From NCBI RefSeq assembly GCF_022458895.1, contig NZ_JAINFL010000006.1, forward strand, positions 310,001-374,000: DNA of 64,000 nt. The letters are read 5' to 3'. Position 1 is the stretch's first letter. Each line of letters begins with the position of its first letter. Of this stretch, positions 52,450 to 60,706 are shown one piece after another. Made by a program: the position numbers and the translations under genes. The notes below the pieces were generated by a model that saw only the letters and a list, made by a program, of their open reading frames with translations, did not search any database and had not been told where the DNA came from. This stretch comes from Roseihalotalea indica (GTDB lineage Bacteria; Bacteroidota; Bacteroidia; Cytophagales; Cyclobacteriaceae).

Positions 52450-53091
52450 CTATACCATTCCTGCCTGACGGGCGATCATTACCATATCATTTTTTCGGTT
52501 GACTCCCATCTTTTTCATGATCCGAAAACGATGGGTTTCGATAGTTCTAATACTGTTATTCAGCTTCTGAGCAATCTCTTCGTTAGAGTGACCAGCCGCT
52601 ACGAGCTTTAAAATCTGGCGTTCTCTTTTGGTTAAGTGATATGGGTTGGCCAGCGGATTGGACTGAGGTGTCTGCTTAAGAAAAGAATCGACCAGAATGT
52701 GAGAAATGCTTCCGCTAAAGTATTTATTCCCCTGACTGACCGTGCGTATGGCTTGTATTAATTCATCTTTGGTGGCATCTTTTAGCACATATCCGGAGGC
52801 CCCATTCAAAGCCGAGCGCAAAACATATTCGTCGTGAGCGTACATAGAGATAATCAGAGCGCGGGTGTGATCAGAATAGTGCCCCAACTGGCGGGTGGTT
52901 TCTATACCATCCAGCCCCGGCATGCGAATGTCTAATAAAATAATGTCGGGTTGTAGCTCACGAACTTTCTCCAGCGCTTCAGTGCCGTTGGAGGCTTCTC
53001 CTACTACACAAATATCTTCTTCACTTTCTAAAAGCATTTTCAGGCCATTTCTTACCACGGTGTGGTCATCAGCCAACATCACTGTTACCAT
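52450..53091 (-). CDS. NarL/FixJ-type response regulator next to the amt locus
   Basis: A 213-residue regulator starting MVTVMLADDHTVVRNG. Receiver: ADDH, phosphoacceptor D54 in LLDIRMPGLDG, lysine in YVLKDAT. LuxR HTH (about 150-208; LTKRERQILKLVAAGHSNEEIA, TIETHRFRIMKK). The frame extends to 53262, but the ATG at 53091 is the family start. It overlaps the kinase gene by 23 bases, so the two form a cognate pair. Confidence 0.93.
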   Translation of the reverse strand: MVTVMLADDHTVVRNGLKMLLESEEDICVVGEASNGTEALEKVRELQPDIILLDIRMPGLDGIETTRQLGHYSDHTRALIISMYAHDEYVLRSALNGASGYVLKDATKDELIQAIRTVSQGNKYFSGSISHILVDSFLKQTPQSNPLANPYHLTKRERQILKLVAAGHSNEEIAQKLNNSIRTIETHRFRIMKKMGVNRKNDMVMIARQAGMV

Positions 53092-54937
53092 AAAGCACTT
53101 CTTTTTGTGCGGATAAAGGAACCTGAATAACGATTTTGGTTCCTTTGCCCAGCGTTGAATCAATCGTAAAAATTCCTTGTAAGTATTTAGCGCGCTCTTC
53201 CATGTTACCGATACCCCGGCCAGAGGGATACGCAGTCTCCTTTGGGGGTTGAAGAGGTTCAAACCCTACTCCGTTATCCACAATAGAAACCCATAAAGTT
53301 GTGGAGGTATGCCGAAGACTAATGCAAATTTGGGTTGCCTGGGAATATTTAAGGGAGTTGGTGATACTCTCCTGAACAATGCGGTACAGGTTTGTTTCAG
53401 TGTGTTCATCTAACCGGCGATTGAAATGATTCCGGTTCTTAAACTGAATGTCTTTACCGGTAATCCGGCTCATCTCCTGAGCTAAATTCCGTAGAACGGG
53501 GGCCAATCCGTAATCAGAAAGAATACTAGGCATCAGGTGAAAAGATGTTTGTCTTACTTTCACAATAGTTTCTCGCAGCAGCTGCCCGATACTATCCAGT
53601 TGTTCGCGCATTCGCCCTCGGGAGGCCAGTGATGCTAATGCTTCTACATTGTATTTTAATGCCGTGAGCGATTGCCCTACATTGTCGTGCAGGTCCATCG
53701 CAATGCGTTTTCGTTCTTCTTCCTGGGCTTGCAAAACCAGCACTGAGCGCATCCGCTGCTCTCGTATCTTTTGCTTCATTTTTGCCCGGTTAGCAATGTG
53801 CAGTTGGTGAATGGCTTCCTTCTTCTCAGTAATATCAATGCATAAGAAAAGGTATTGGTAAAGATTTCCCTTCTCATCTTTAATAGGAACAACAGTGATG
53901 GTCAGCCATAGCGGGTGCTCATCGTGATTAGCACATTGCCAGTCTATACAGCCATAGCCATGTTCCTGTACCTGCTCCAAGGTATTTTGTAGTACTTCAG
54001 GCGATATCTGTACCAGTTCTTGCAGGGTGGCAGGATGCTGGTCTGCCGGGAGCTGCAAATGCTCCTGAAAACGGGGACTGGTATAAAGCAGTTGACCCTC
54101 GCAATCAGTCTTGGCAAACAGGGTTGCTTGCTCAACGGCAAAATGCATTTTAGTTAAATACTTGTGCGACTCTTCTAAAGAACGTAGTAATACATGCCTT
54201 TCAGTGGCAAGTGCTTTGGCTTGAGAACGCGACTGACTCAGGATAAGGAGCGATTTTTTGATGAACCGGGCCACCGGCTGAAAAACAAACAGTATCAGCA
54301 GAAAAATGATGCTTAACGACAAGTACATTAGAAACTGCTGCATAGATATTAACTGATCTACCCGTTGTTGCACTTCTCGGTCATATTGATTTACAATAGC
54401 TTTCATGCCATTTAGGTAAATTTCTTCCTGCTTCAGAATTTCACTCAAATGCTCCTGATACTCATTTTCGGCAGGAGGTACGGGGTTTTGATAAAGATTC
54501 AACAATAATTGGGCACGCTGAAGAATAATATCATGAGAGGGGATGATGGCGCAAACCAAATCTCGGACTGCCTCACTGTTGTGAATCGGGCGGGGATAAG
54601 AAAATTGAGACTGGGTCATCTGATCGTGAGATTGAACCCAAGTCACCAAGGTGTTTTCAAGATCCTGGCGGTAATGTTCCTGATAATTGGTGTCGGCTGA
54701 GATAAGTAATAAAGCTGATTTTACTAAGCTCTGGACCAGAATACCCTGTTGGCTGGCTACTTTTAGCAGATAAGAGTCGTGAAGTTGCTCCTGTAGCTTT
54801 TGTTTTACAAACCAGTTGCTGGCTAGTATCGTTAGCGCAATACCAGAGAGCGCCAGCAGGTAGCGAATGCTGAGTGTTTGAAATATTCGTTGGGGTAATG
54901 AGCGGTGTATCGATGTATTAGATGGTATACCGATCAT
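53069..54937 (-). CDS. Sensor histidine kinase with PAS domain
   Basis: A 622-residue kinase. It has a membrane segment at about 25-43, a ~160-residue extracytoplasmic helical domain, a second membrane segment at about 203-222, a coiled coil, a PAS domain (about 264-380; AVEQATLFAKTDCEGQLLYTS), the HisKA_3 helix with H417 in MDLHDNVGQS, and a HATPase domain (about 490-610; NSLKYSQATQ, GVGFEP, GRGIGNMEER). It is coupled to the regulator gene at 52450 by a 23-base overlap. It lies upstream of the amt-porin genes on the same strand, so nitrogen sensing is a possible role. Confidence 0.93.
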   Translation of the reverse strand: MIGIPSNTSIHRSLPQRIFQTLSIRYLLALSGIALTILASNWFVKQKLQEQLHDSYLLKVASQQGILVQSLVKSALLLISADTNYQEHYRQDLENTLVTWVQSHDQMTQSQFSYPRPIHNSEAVRDLVCAIIPSHDIILQRAQLLLNLYQNPVPPAENEYQEHLSEILKQEEIYLNGMKAIVNQYDREVQQRVDQLISMQQFLMYLSLSIIFLLILFVFQPVARFIKKSLLILSQSRSQAKALATERHVLLRSLEESHKYLTKMHFAVEQATLFAKTDCEGQLLYTSPRFQEHLQLPADQHPATLQELVQISPEVLQNTLEQVQEHGYGCIDWQCANHDEHPLWLTITVVPIKDEKGNLYQYLFLCIDITEKKEAIHQLHIANRAKMKQKIREQRMRSVLVLQAQEEERKRIAMDLHDNVGQSLTALKYNVEALASLASRGRMREQLDSIGQLLRETIVKVRQTSFHLMPSILSDYGLAPVLRNLAQEMSRITGKDIQFKNRNHFNRRLDEHTETNLYRIVQESITNSLKYSQATQICISLRHTSTTLWVSIVDNGVGFEPLQPPKETAYPSGRGIGNMEERAKYLQGIFTIDSTLGKGTKIVIQVPLSAQKEVLYGNSDVG

Positions 54938-55012
54938 ACTTTGAAATAAAATAAGGTAATCTGTTTAATTTACATAATTAATAAAATGTTTGGTAAATTT
55001 ATTTATCAGGCA

Positions 55013-55046
55013 CAAAAAAAAGCGAGCTTCGATGGAAACTCGCTTT
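55013..55046 (-). terminator. Rho-independent terminator of the acidic protein gene
   Basis: On the minus strand AAAGCGAG and CTCGCTTT form an 8-base stem (55039-55046 and 55019-55026) followed by TTTTTTTT (A-run 55014-55021). It lies 21 bases after the stop of the gene ending at 55067. Confidence 0.85.
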
Positions 55047-55066
55047 AAAATTTTACTTAAGGTAAA

Positions 55067-55960
55067 TTACATGCTAGACTCTTCTGAAGATTCCTCAAGG
55101 GTTCCTTCTTCAGAATAAATCAGCTTAGTTTCTTTATTATCATCGTTGCTTTTCACCTGAATTTCATACTTAACTTCTGTATTCTCGGTGCCATTAGCAA
55201 AAGCGTGATCTTCGGTAGTAACATCTTTTTCGGCATACTGATTATCACTGGTTTCAGTGTTTGAAGTTTCATCTTGCATTACCGCTTTATCTTCCTCAGT
55301 ATACTGATTTTGTTCCATTTCAGAAGGCTCAGTTGGAGCTACTGCTGGATCTTGTTCTTCCATTTGAGATTCAGAAAGTGTAGTTTCTGTCTCAGGTTGA
55401 GTTACTTCTGATTTGTTTTCAGACTCAATCACAGGTTCTTCTTCAGGAGCGGCTTCCATTTCTTCCTGAGGTTCAATCATTACATCCTCGGTAACTTCAG
55501 ACTCCTGATTAGTAGTAGGGTTGACCTCTGAGTTGTTAGCTTTTTCTTCGTTATCGTTCAGAATATCTTCAGCCTGAGATTCTTCATTTAATGTATTGTC
55601 ATACTCAGGTTCGTTGATCGGCTGATCCGATAGTTGCTCCATATCATCAGACTCAGAATCAGTAACCTCATAGATAGCTACAATTTCCATATCACTGAAT
55701 TCGCTATTTTCGAAGCTATCAAGTACTTCTTTAGGAAGGTCAGATTTGGTGATTTGAACTCGATCCTGATCAGAAGGATCACCTTGTGGATAGGTACCAT
55801 ATTGGCTATGTTCGAAGTCTGCTTCTGGCTGAGCGCGTTGATCAAGTACCTCTTGTTGTACTTCAGGTGAAGTTTCTTCTTTAGGTTGTACCTCTTGGGC
55901 GTTCACTTTCAAAAATGCAGTGGTTGCTCCTATGGTTACGATGGCGATTAGCTTTTTCAT
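55067..55960 (-). CDS. Acidic secreted protein, low complexity
   Basis: A 297-residue protein with a signal peptide (KKLIAIVTIGATTAFLKVNAQ). The mature part is very rich in Glu, Gln, Asp, Ser and Thr with no aromatic core, so it is likely disordered. The N-terminal segment (about 60-100) KSDLPKEVLDSFENSEFSDMEIVAIYEV and C-terminal KYEIQVKSNDDNKETKLIYSEEGTL look like short ordered ends of a PepSY/DUF2874-type module split by the long insert; that reading is tentative. It has its own terminator. Confidence 0.6.
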   Translation of the reverse strand: MKKLIAIVTIGATTAFLKVNAQEVQPKEETSPEVQQEVLDQRAQPEADFEHSQYGTYPQGDPSDQDRVQITKSDLPKEVLDSFENSEFSDMEIVAIYEVTDSESDDMEQLSDQPINEPEYDNTLNEESQAEDILNDNEEKANNSEVNPTTNQESEVTEDVMIEPQEEMEAAPEEEPVIESENKSEVTQPETETTLSESQMEEQDPAVAPTEPSEMEQNQYTEEDKAVMQDETSNTETSDNQYAEKDVTTEDHAFANGTENTEVKYEIQVKSNDDNKETKLIYSEEGTLEESSEESSM

Positions 55961-56123
55961 ATCAAAAAATATTTATGTAGAATTAAAAAATGATTTCACT
56001 AGATAGATTGAAAATACCATGCCATTGCAAAATACAGTGCCAGAATACGACTGAGTGCATAAGAGGAGCATCACTGGGTAACGAATTCAACAAACTGAGG
56101 AACAATATGGGGAGATGCACTAC

Positions 56124-57227
56124 TCAGTTACCATCCAGATACAAATGATCGTAATGTATGATTGGCTTTTTACCAGCCTGACCCATGAGTTCTCTCGCCT
56201 GGGCAGCACTATAATAGGTTTTACCTAATCCAAAGACTTCATTTTTATACTTTAGCTGGACTACCTCACTTTTAGCAAAATTTCCGTCTACCTGAATGAC
56301 CCCTACCATGAGCAGGCTGGTCGCCCGCTCGGGTTGAGTAAGTGCCTGATAAGCGCCTTCGTTTACGTGGATACTGCCCTTTTGCGCGTCTTCTGATTGC
56401 CCTAGCCAACGTTTTATGGGGGAGGCTTTCTTTTTAGGGAGAAAATGAGTGCCCACGCTTTTATCAGCTATAATCTTTTCCAGTACTCCAGGAGTGCTTC
56501 CATTAGCAATGTGTACTGCCACTCCCAAATTTGCCAGCTTGCGGGCAATGCGGCTTTTGGTGCGCATTCCGCCTCGACCAAAATCAGACTTTTCGGCTGA
56601 TATCTGGGCTTCCAACGGCTGGTTAGGGGTGATCTGCTGAAGTAGCTGAGCCCCTGGTTGACTAGGAGGCTGATCGTAGATACCGTCTACGTTGGTAAGT
56701 ATAATAAGCCGCTGGGCATTCATCATGGAAGCGAGGAGTCCAGCCAGTTCATCATTATCCGTAAACATAAGCTCAGTCACCGATACCACATCATTCTCAT
56801 TAATGATGGGTAAAACGCTGTGCTGCAGTATTCCTGTAAGGCAGTTGCGAATGTTCAGGTAGTGCCGACGGCTACGGAAATCTTCTTTAGTGACCAGTAT
56901 CTGGGCGCAAGTGGTTTCATGCTTCCCAAATAACTTAGTATACACCTGCATCAGTTGAGCCTGGCCTACCGCAGCCAGCACCTGACGCTGCGTAACAGTG
57001 TCGGTTTTAGGAAGGGGATTTACGTTTTTCCGTCCGGCTGTTACTGCACCGGACGATACCAGTAACACATTGTAACCAGCCTGCCGGATTGACGTAATCT
57101 GCCGTACCAACGAGCGCAGTAATGACAGATTTAATGAGCCATCGGGCCGGGCCAGAACATTAGAACCAATTTTTATGACGAGAGCGGGATGATGCACTTT
57201 TTGGGCAAAGATACCCTTACCATGCAT
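56124..57227 (-). CDS. proB: Glutamate 5-kinase
   Basis: A 367-residue enzyme that phosphorylates glutamate in proline synthesis. The amino-acid-kinase domain has LVIKIGSNVLARPDG, LVSSGAVTAGRKN, NENDVVSVTELMFTDNDELAG and FGRGGMRTKSRIA. The C-terminal ~80 residues (GSIHVNEGAYQAL onward) form the PUA domain. Its ATG overlaps the stop of the upstream barrel gene by 1 base (TAATG), so it appears to be the last gene of the envelope cluster; proA is not adjacent. Confidence 0.94.
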   Translation of the reverse strand: MHGKGIFAQKVHHPALVIKIGSNVLARPDGSLNLSLLRSLVRQITSIRQAGYNVLLVSSGAVTAGRKNVNPLPKTDTVTQRQVLAAVGQAQLMQVYTKLFGKHETTCAQILVTKEDFRSRRHYLNIRNCLTGILQHSVLPIINENDVVSVTELMFTDNDELAGLLASMMNAQRLIILTNVDGIYDQPPSQPGAQLLQQITPNQPLEAQISAEKSDFGRGGMRTKSRIARKLANLGVAVHIANGSTPGVLEKIIADKSVGTHFLPKKKASPIKRWLGQSEDAQKGSIHVNEGAYQALTQPERATSLLMVGVIQVDGNFAKSEVVQLKYKNEVFGLGKTYYSAAQARELMGQAGKKPIIHYDHLYLDGN

Positions 57228-58093
57228 TATTTCAACTGGAAGACCCTAGAAATATTAAATCCAAAGTGGATATCGCCTGAAAAAAAATCACCCGTGGTTT
57301 CAGTGATAAATCCTTCTTCAATCATCGACTGAGCATTGGTAAGGTGTAATTGAAAGACATGTCCGCCGGTTTCAATGTCAACCCCCAAAGCAAATGCATC
57401 ATTATAAAGGGGCTCAGTTTCAGCATTGAGCCGAAGGAAGTACTCAGCATTCAGCGATACCCGGGAGTTAAATTTCCAGCGCCCTCCTAATCCTAAAGCA
57501 TACAAATCATTTGGTATCTCCCGGCGTTCTACCAGGTTTCGGTGCACCAACGTTGGAGTAAGCTGTAGTGACAGGCGGCTAGAGAGCTTCCGAGCTATTA
57601 GTAATTGATAGGTGTAGTCTACCCGGGCAGAGAAGGGGAGGTCTTGCTCTGCATTCTTCAGTGTATTGATGGCCAGGCTACTAAAACCTACTACGGTGAC
57701 CGGAATCGTTTTTCGTCCACTTTGCTGTTGCAACAGACGAAGCTTGAGGTAACCGTCGTAGGTTTTCTGAAATGAGTTTCGGCCTACGCCTACATTAAGA
57801 AAGTCAGTAATGCCATATTCCAACCCGAGGCGAATATTGGCATCATCCAATCCGAAAAATTCATAAGCTCCACCGTTTAGTCGTCCGAAGCGGTGCGAGA
57901 TAATAAATCCCAGCGCTCCCTCGTGCCATAGGGCTACCGAGTGCCCATTAACAATGCGAGTGCCTTTGAAGGTAGCTTCGGCTACGGTATCAGTGGGCTC
58001 CGCTGTAGCTTCTAGTTCGTCGAGAAGCCCCTGAGCCATCAGCAGGGCGGGAAATTGTAAAATAAGGATAAAGAATAATCTAAGGTTGGGCAT
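57227..58093 (-). CDS. DUF5777-like outer-membrane beta-barrel protein
   Basis: About 288 residues from the ATG at 58093 (MPNLRLFFILILQFPALLMAQ, a signal peptide) followed by a barrel with WHEGALGFIISHRFGRLNGGAYEFFGLDDANIRLGLEYGITD. This looks like the DUF5777 family, often found near YceI and cytochrome genes in Bacteroidota (recalled). The frame extends to 58225, but the extension lies inside the YceI gene. It overlaps the YceI gene by 14 bases and the proB start by 1 base. Confidence 0.82.
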   Translation of the reverse strand: MPNLRLFFILILQFPALLMAQGLLDELEATAEPTDTVAEATFKGTRIVNGHSVALWHEGALGFIISHRFGRLNGGAYEFFGLDDANIRLGLEYGITDFLNVGVGRNSFQKTYDGYLKLRLLQQQSGRKTIPVTVVGFSSLAINTLKNAEQDLPFSARVDYTYQLLIARKLSSRLSLQLTPTLVHRNLVERREIPNDLYALGLGGRWKFNSRVSLNAEYFLRLNAETEPLYNDAFALGVDIETGGHVFQLHLTNAQSMIEEGFITETTGDFFSGDIHFGFNISRVFQLK

Positions 58094-58628
58094 CGGTTTG
58101 GTAGATAAAGTGAACGGTGACATCAACAACTTCGGCAATATTGTAAAAGACCACTTTGGGAATCTTGATCTTATAATCGGTAATGGTGATTGGGAAGGTG
58201 GCTTCCATATCCCAGCCATCCGCACCTTTTTGTATGGTTCCCGGAATTTCTACCGTATGGGTTACCCCATGAATGGTAAGCTTTCCTTCCGCCGTTACCT
58301 CCTGTTCTGCGGAATTATCCGGGTCAAAGTCCTGAAATTGCCCTTCAAAGGTGGCGTTCGGGTATTTATCAGACTCCAGGTAATTCTCATTAAAGTGTTC
58401 CTGCATCAGTGCTTTTTCAAACTGGAACCCGCTAATCGGAATCATGAAGGCTACTTCACCCTTGCTGGCATCGAATACACTGCGGGCCTTAGTGTTTACT
58501 GCTTCAATGTTCTCCAGAGGTGCTTCCGAGAAAAAAGATACTTCACTAGAGGCCAACTGATACCGTTGCGCATGAGAATTTGAGATACAAAGTGCGAAAA
58601 GAACTAGAATAGATAATAGAACTCTCAT
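58080..58628 (-). CDS. YceI-family periplasmic protein
   Basis: A 182-residue protein with signal peptide (RVLLSILVLFALCISNSHAQ) and the YceI lipocalin-like barrel: YQLASSEVSFFSEAPLENIEAVN, then LMQEHFNENYLESDKYPNATFEG and AEGKLTIHGVTHTVEIPG. YceI proteins bind isoprenoid or quinone-like lipids in the periplasm. It lies 6 bases after the cytochrome-like gene and overlaps the barrel gene by 14, so it is inside the operon. Confidence 0.92.
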   Translation of the reverse strand: MRVLLSILVLFALCISNSHAQRYQLASSEVSFFSEAPLENIEAVNTKARSVFDASKGEVAFMIPISGFQFEKALMQEHFNENYLESDKYPNATFEGQFQDFDPDNSAEQEVTAEGKLTIHGVTHTVEIPGTIQKGADGWDMEATFPITITDYKIKIPKVVFYNIAEVVDVTVHFIYQTDAQP

Positions 58629-58634
58629 AAGTCT

Positions 58635-58979
58635 TTAGTTTGCGTTGGCACCCTGCTCTACCCAGCAACTGATTGTCTGAAGTTCTTCAGATGTCAGTGT
58701 AATGCCTGAGGCGGGCGGGGGCATGGTTCGATTACTGGTTCGGTTCCTGATGTCGACGGCCCGGTTTACGATCGTCGTTGTCTGGCTGAAATTAGGTGAT
58801 TGCCCACCGGAAACATGGCAGCCTGGTACGGCACAATGAGCAGAAATGATAGGCTGAACATCCTGCGTCAGCGATACATTTTCAATACAGCTTGACTCAC
58901 CTAGCAGATCTTCTTCGTTGTCGTACGTGCAGGCGCTTACTACCAAAAGAAAAAGGAATACGATACTTGCTAATTTCAT
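58635..58979 (-). CDS. Lipoprotein with CX4CH haem-type domain
   Basis: A 114-residue lipoprotein (lipobox VSAC, Cys17). The mature domain has HCAVPGCHVSG, that is C-x4-C-H, a variant of the haem c motif also seen in tetrahaem cytochrome c3, and a methionine in RTMPPPASG that could be the second axial ligand. The same arrangement is found in the C-terminal part of the protein at 59792. It overlaps the preceding gene by 4 bases (ATGA) and precedes yceI by 6. Haem binding is inferred from the motif only. Confidence 0.7.
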   Translation of the reverse strand: MKLASIVFLFLLVVSACTYDNEEDLLGESSCIENVSLTQDVQPIISAHCAVPGCHVSGGQSPNFSQTTTIVNRAVDIRNRTSNRTMPPPASGITLTSEELQTISCWVEQGANAN

Positions 58980-59764
58980 ATGGATGGATGTATGACAAAC
59001 CAGACATTATTTACCCCTTCACCCTGCGTATCTCCCCGTTTTGCATCCTGGGCAAAGTAATAGAGCGGGCTGTCCTGATACACGAGTTGATCACCTTCCC
59101 CGTCGGTGCGGGATATGACACTAAAATCAGCGGCATCCAGGGCGGAGGGAATAATAAGTTCGCCGGGGTTTGAAAGTATGGGCCAGGCATTAATACAACC
59201 ACCGGTACAGTTGCTGACACCAGGGTCATCTACCGTGAATAAGTATAGCGAGTTTCCCAGACCATCCACCAGGAACAGTTCGGCATCTTCGCCGGGCGTG
59301 ACTACCTGCCGGGCAATCATGAGGGAGTAAGGCTTGGCGACGTACCATACATTACCCACCCCTTCTCCAAGAGTTTCACCGGTATCCTTTACTATTCCGT
59401 CTCCATCGGGTGAAAAGTAGTACAGAGGCCAGCCATTGAACGTGATTTGAGCTCCGTCATTCCCCTGAATGGTGCCGAAATTATCCTCATCCAGCCCTTC
59501 GCCCAAGATAAGTTCATCGGTATTAAATACGGGCCAGCGGTCCAGGCATCCGCCTGCGCAGCCACTGTTTCCATTGGCATCCGCCGAAAATACGTATAAG
59601 GTCCGCCCTTCCTGATCAACCAAAAAACTACCGAGCGTAGCATCGGTGCGTAAACTGATTGTGGCTTGGGGGGCGGAATTACTATCTTCATCATCACAAC
59701 TAAAAAACAGCATAAGACTAACTAAGAAAATGAATGCTTTGAAAGGAGTGTGGAGCGTTTTCAT
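58976..59764 (-). CDS. Lipoprotein with four YxFxxD-type repeats
   Basis: A 262-residue lipoprotein (lipobox FFSC, Cys23) of the secreted-repeat (Lipoprotein_15-like) family. It has two duplicated halves, each with two repeats bearing Y-x-(F/W/Y)-x-x-D: YVFSAD, YYFSPD, YLFTVD and YYFAQD. Cys pairs (GCAGGCLDRWP, NCTGGCINAWP) accompany the first repeat of each half. Function unknown. It overlaps the next gene by 4 bases and lies between two CX4CH proteins, suggesting a shared extracytoplasmic role. Confidence 0.85.
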   Translation of the reverse strand: MKTLHTPFKAFIFLVSLMLFFSCDDEDSNSAPQATISLRTDATLGSFLVDQEGRTLYVFSADANGNSGCAGGCLDRWPVFNTDELILGEGLDEDNFGTIQGNDGAQITFNGWPLYYFSPDGDGIVKDTGETLGEGVGNVWYVAKPYSLMIARQVVTPGEDAELFLVDGLGNSLYLFTVDDPGVSNCTGGCINAWPILSNPGELIIPSALDAADFSVISRTDGEGDQLVYQDSPLYYFAQDAKRGDTQGEGVNNVWFVIHPSI

Positions 59765-59791
59765 CGGAGTAAGTTTAAGTGGTTAATAGGT

Positions 59792-60589
59792 TTAGTTATC
59801 TTGAGCACCATCATCAACCCAGCAGGCAATCAGTGCAATCTGATCATCAGTCAGTGATAGGCCCGAGGCGGGAGGAGGCATGGATTTGGAAGTAGTACGG
59901 GCCTTAATATCGCTGGCATTAGCAATGACATTGCTTTTATCCGACCAGTTTGGGATTCCCTGCCCGGCCACGTGACAGCCAGCTACAGCACAGTTGGTAT
60001 TAATGATGGCCTGAATGGTATCACTGTAAGAAACATTAGACATCACCAGAGCAGTAGTTTCAGTGAGGCAGCCATCGGCATCCTGCACGGTTACGGTATA
60101 CTCGCCGGGGGCCAGGGCAGTAAATTCAGCCTCACTTTGAAAGGCATCTTCATTAATCCGGTACTGATACTGCGGATTGCCTCCATCAGCCACTACGGTT
60201 AAGGTGCCATCTGATTCCAGACAATCGGTGGGAGAGGTCGTAGCACTGCTGATCATCAGGTCTGATGCCTCTTCGTCAACGGTTACTGCTAGTGTGGTTT
60301 CACAGTTATTTTCATCCTGAGCGGTAATCTGATACGTGCCCGCTTCCAGGTTATTGAATGTGCCGCTATTCTGAAACATCTGAGTACCCAAACGGTACAG
60401 TACCGTACCACTCGGGTTCTGAGCCGCCACCGTGACTGACCCCGTATTCTCACAATGAGCAGGTGATTGGCTGGTGACACTCAGGGAGAAATTTTCATTA
60501 CAGCTTACTTCATCACTATCATCGCAGCTGGCGAAAAAGCATAGCAGTAGCAGTCCCGCTCCCCAGCGGGTTATGGCATGATGATTCAT
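59792..60589 (-). CDS. Lipoprotein fusing SprB-like repeats with a CX4CH haem-type domain
   Basis: A 265-residue lipoprotein (lipobox FASC, Cys22). Residues ~35-185 hold two SprB-type repeats (SPAHCENTGSVTVAAQNPSGTVLYRL, ... SPTDCLESDGTLTVVADGGNP). The C-terminal ~80 residues are close to the protein at 58635: NCAVAGCHVAG (C-x4-C-H), KSMPPPASGLSL and a final CWVDDGAQ. A fusion of adhesin-type repeats with a putative haem domain is unusual. It is the first gene of the cluster; a strong hairpin lies just upstream. Confidence 0.7.
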   Translation of the reverse strand: MNHHAITRWGAGLLLLCFFASCDDSDEVSCNENFSLSVTSQSPAHCENTGSVTVAAQNPSGTVLYRLGTQMFQNSGTFNNLEAGTYQITAQDENNCETTLAVTVDEEASDLMISSATTSPTDCLESDGTLTVVADGGNPQYQYRINEDAFQSEAEFTALAPGEYTVTVQDADGCLTETTALVMSNVSYSDTIQAIINTNCAVAGCHVAGQGIPNWSDKSNVIANASDIKARTTSKSMPPPASGLSLTDDQIALIACWVDDGAQDN

Positions 60590-60622
60590 AATATAGATGT
60601 ATTAAAGGTGTTACATGGGGTA

Positions 60623-60653
60623 AATATTCCGGGATCAGAAACCCCGGAATATT
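60623..60653. repeat. 11-bp perfect inverted repeat between the sigma-barrel and haem-cluster genes
   Basis: AATATTCCGGG (60623-60633) and CCCGGAATATT (60643-60653) flank a 9-base loop. It lies between the end of the barrel gene at 60707 and the lipoprotein start at 60589. There is no T-tract on either side, so it may be an operator, an mRNA processing hairpin or a T-less terminator. Confidence 0.6.
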
Positions 60654-60706
60654 CGCAGCCTCTTGTCTGATCCAAACAAAAGTGATTGTATTAAGCGATT
60701 ACCGGT

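Noticed and set aside
56051..56115. Loose inverted match CTGAGTGCAT / ATGCACTACTCAG near the proB end
   Set aside because: The arms are far apart and need a 3-base bulge, so it is not a convincing terminator.
58086..58583. 165-codon plus frame opposite the YceI gene
   Set aside because: Antisense shadow of a clear YceI gene.
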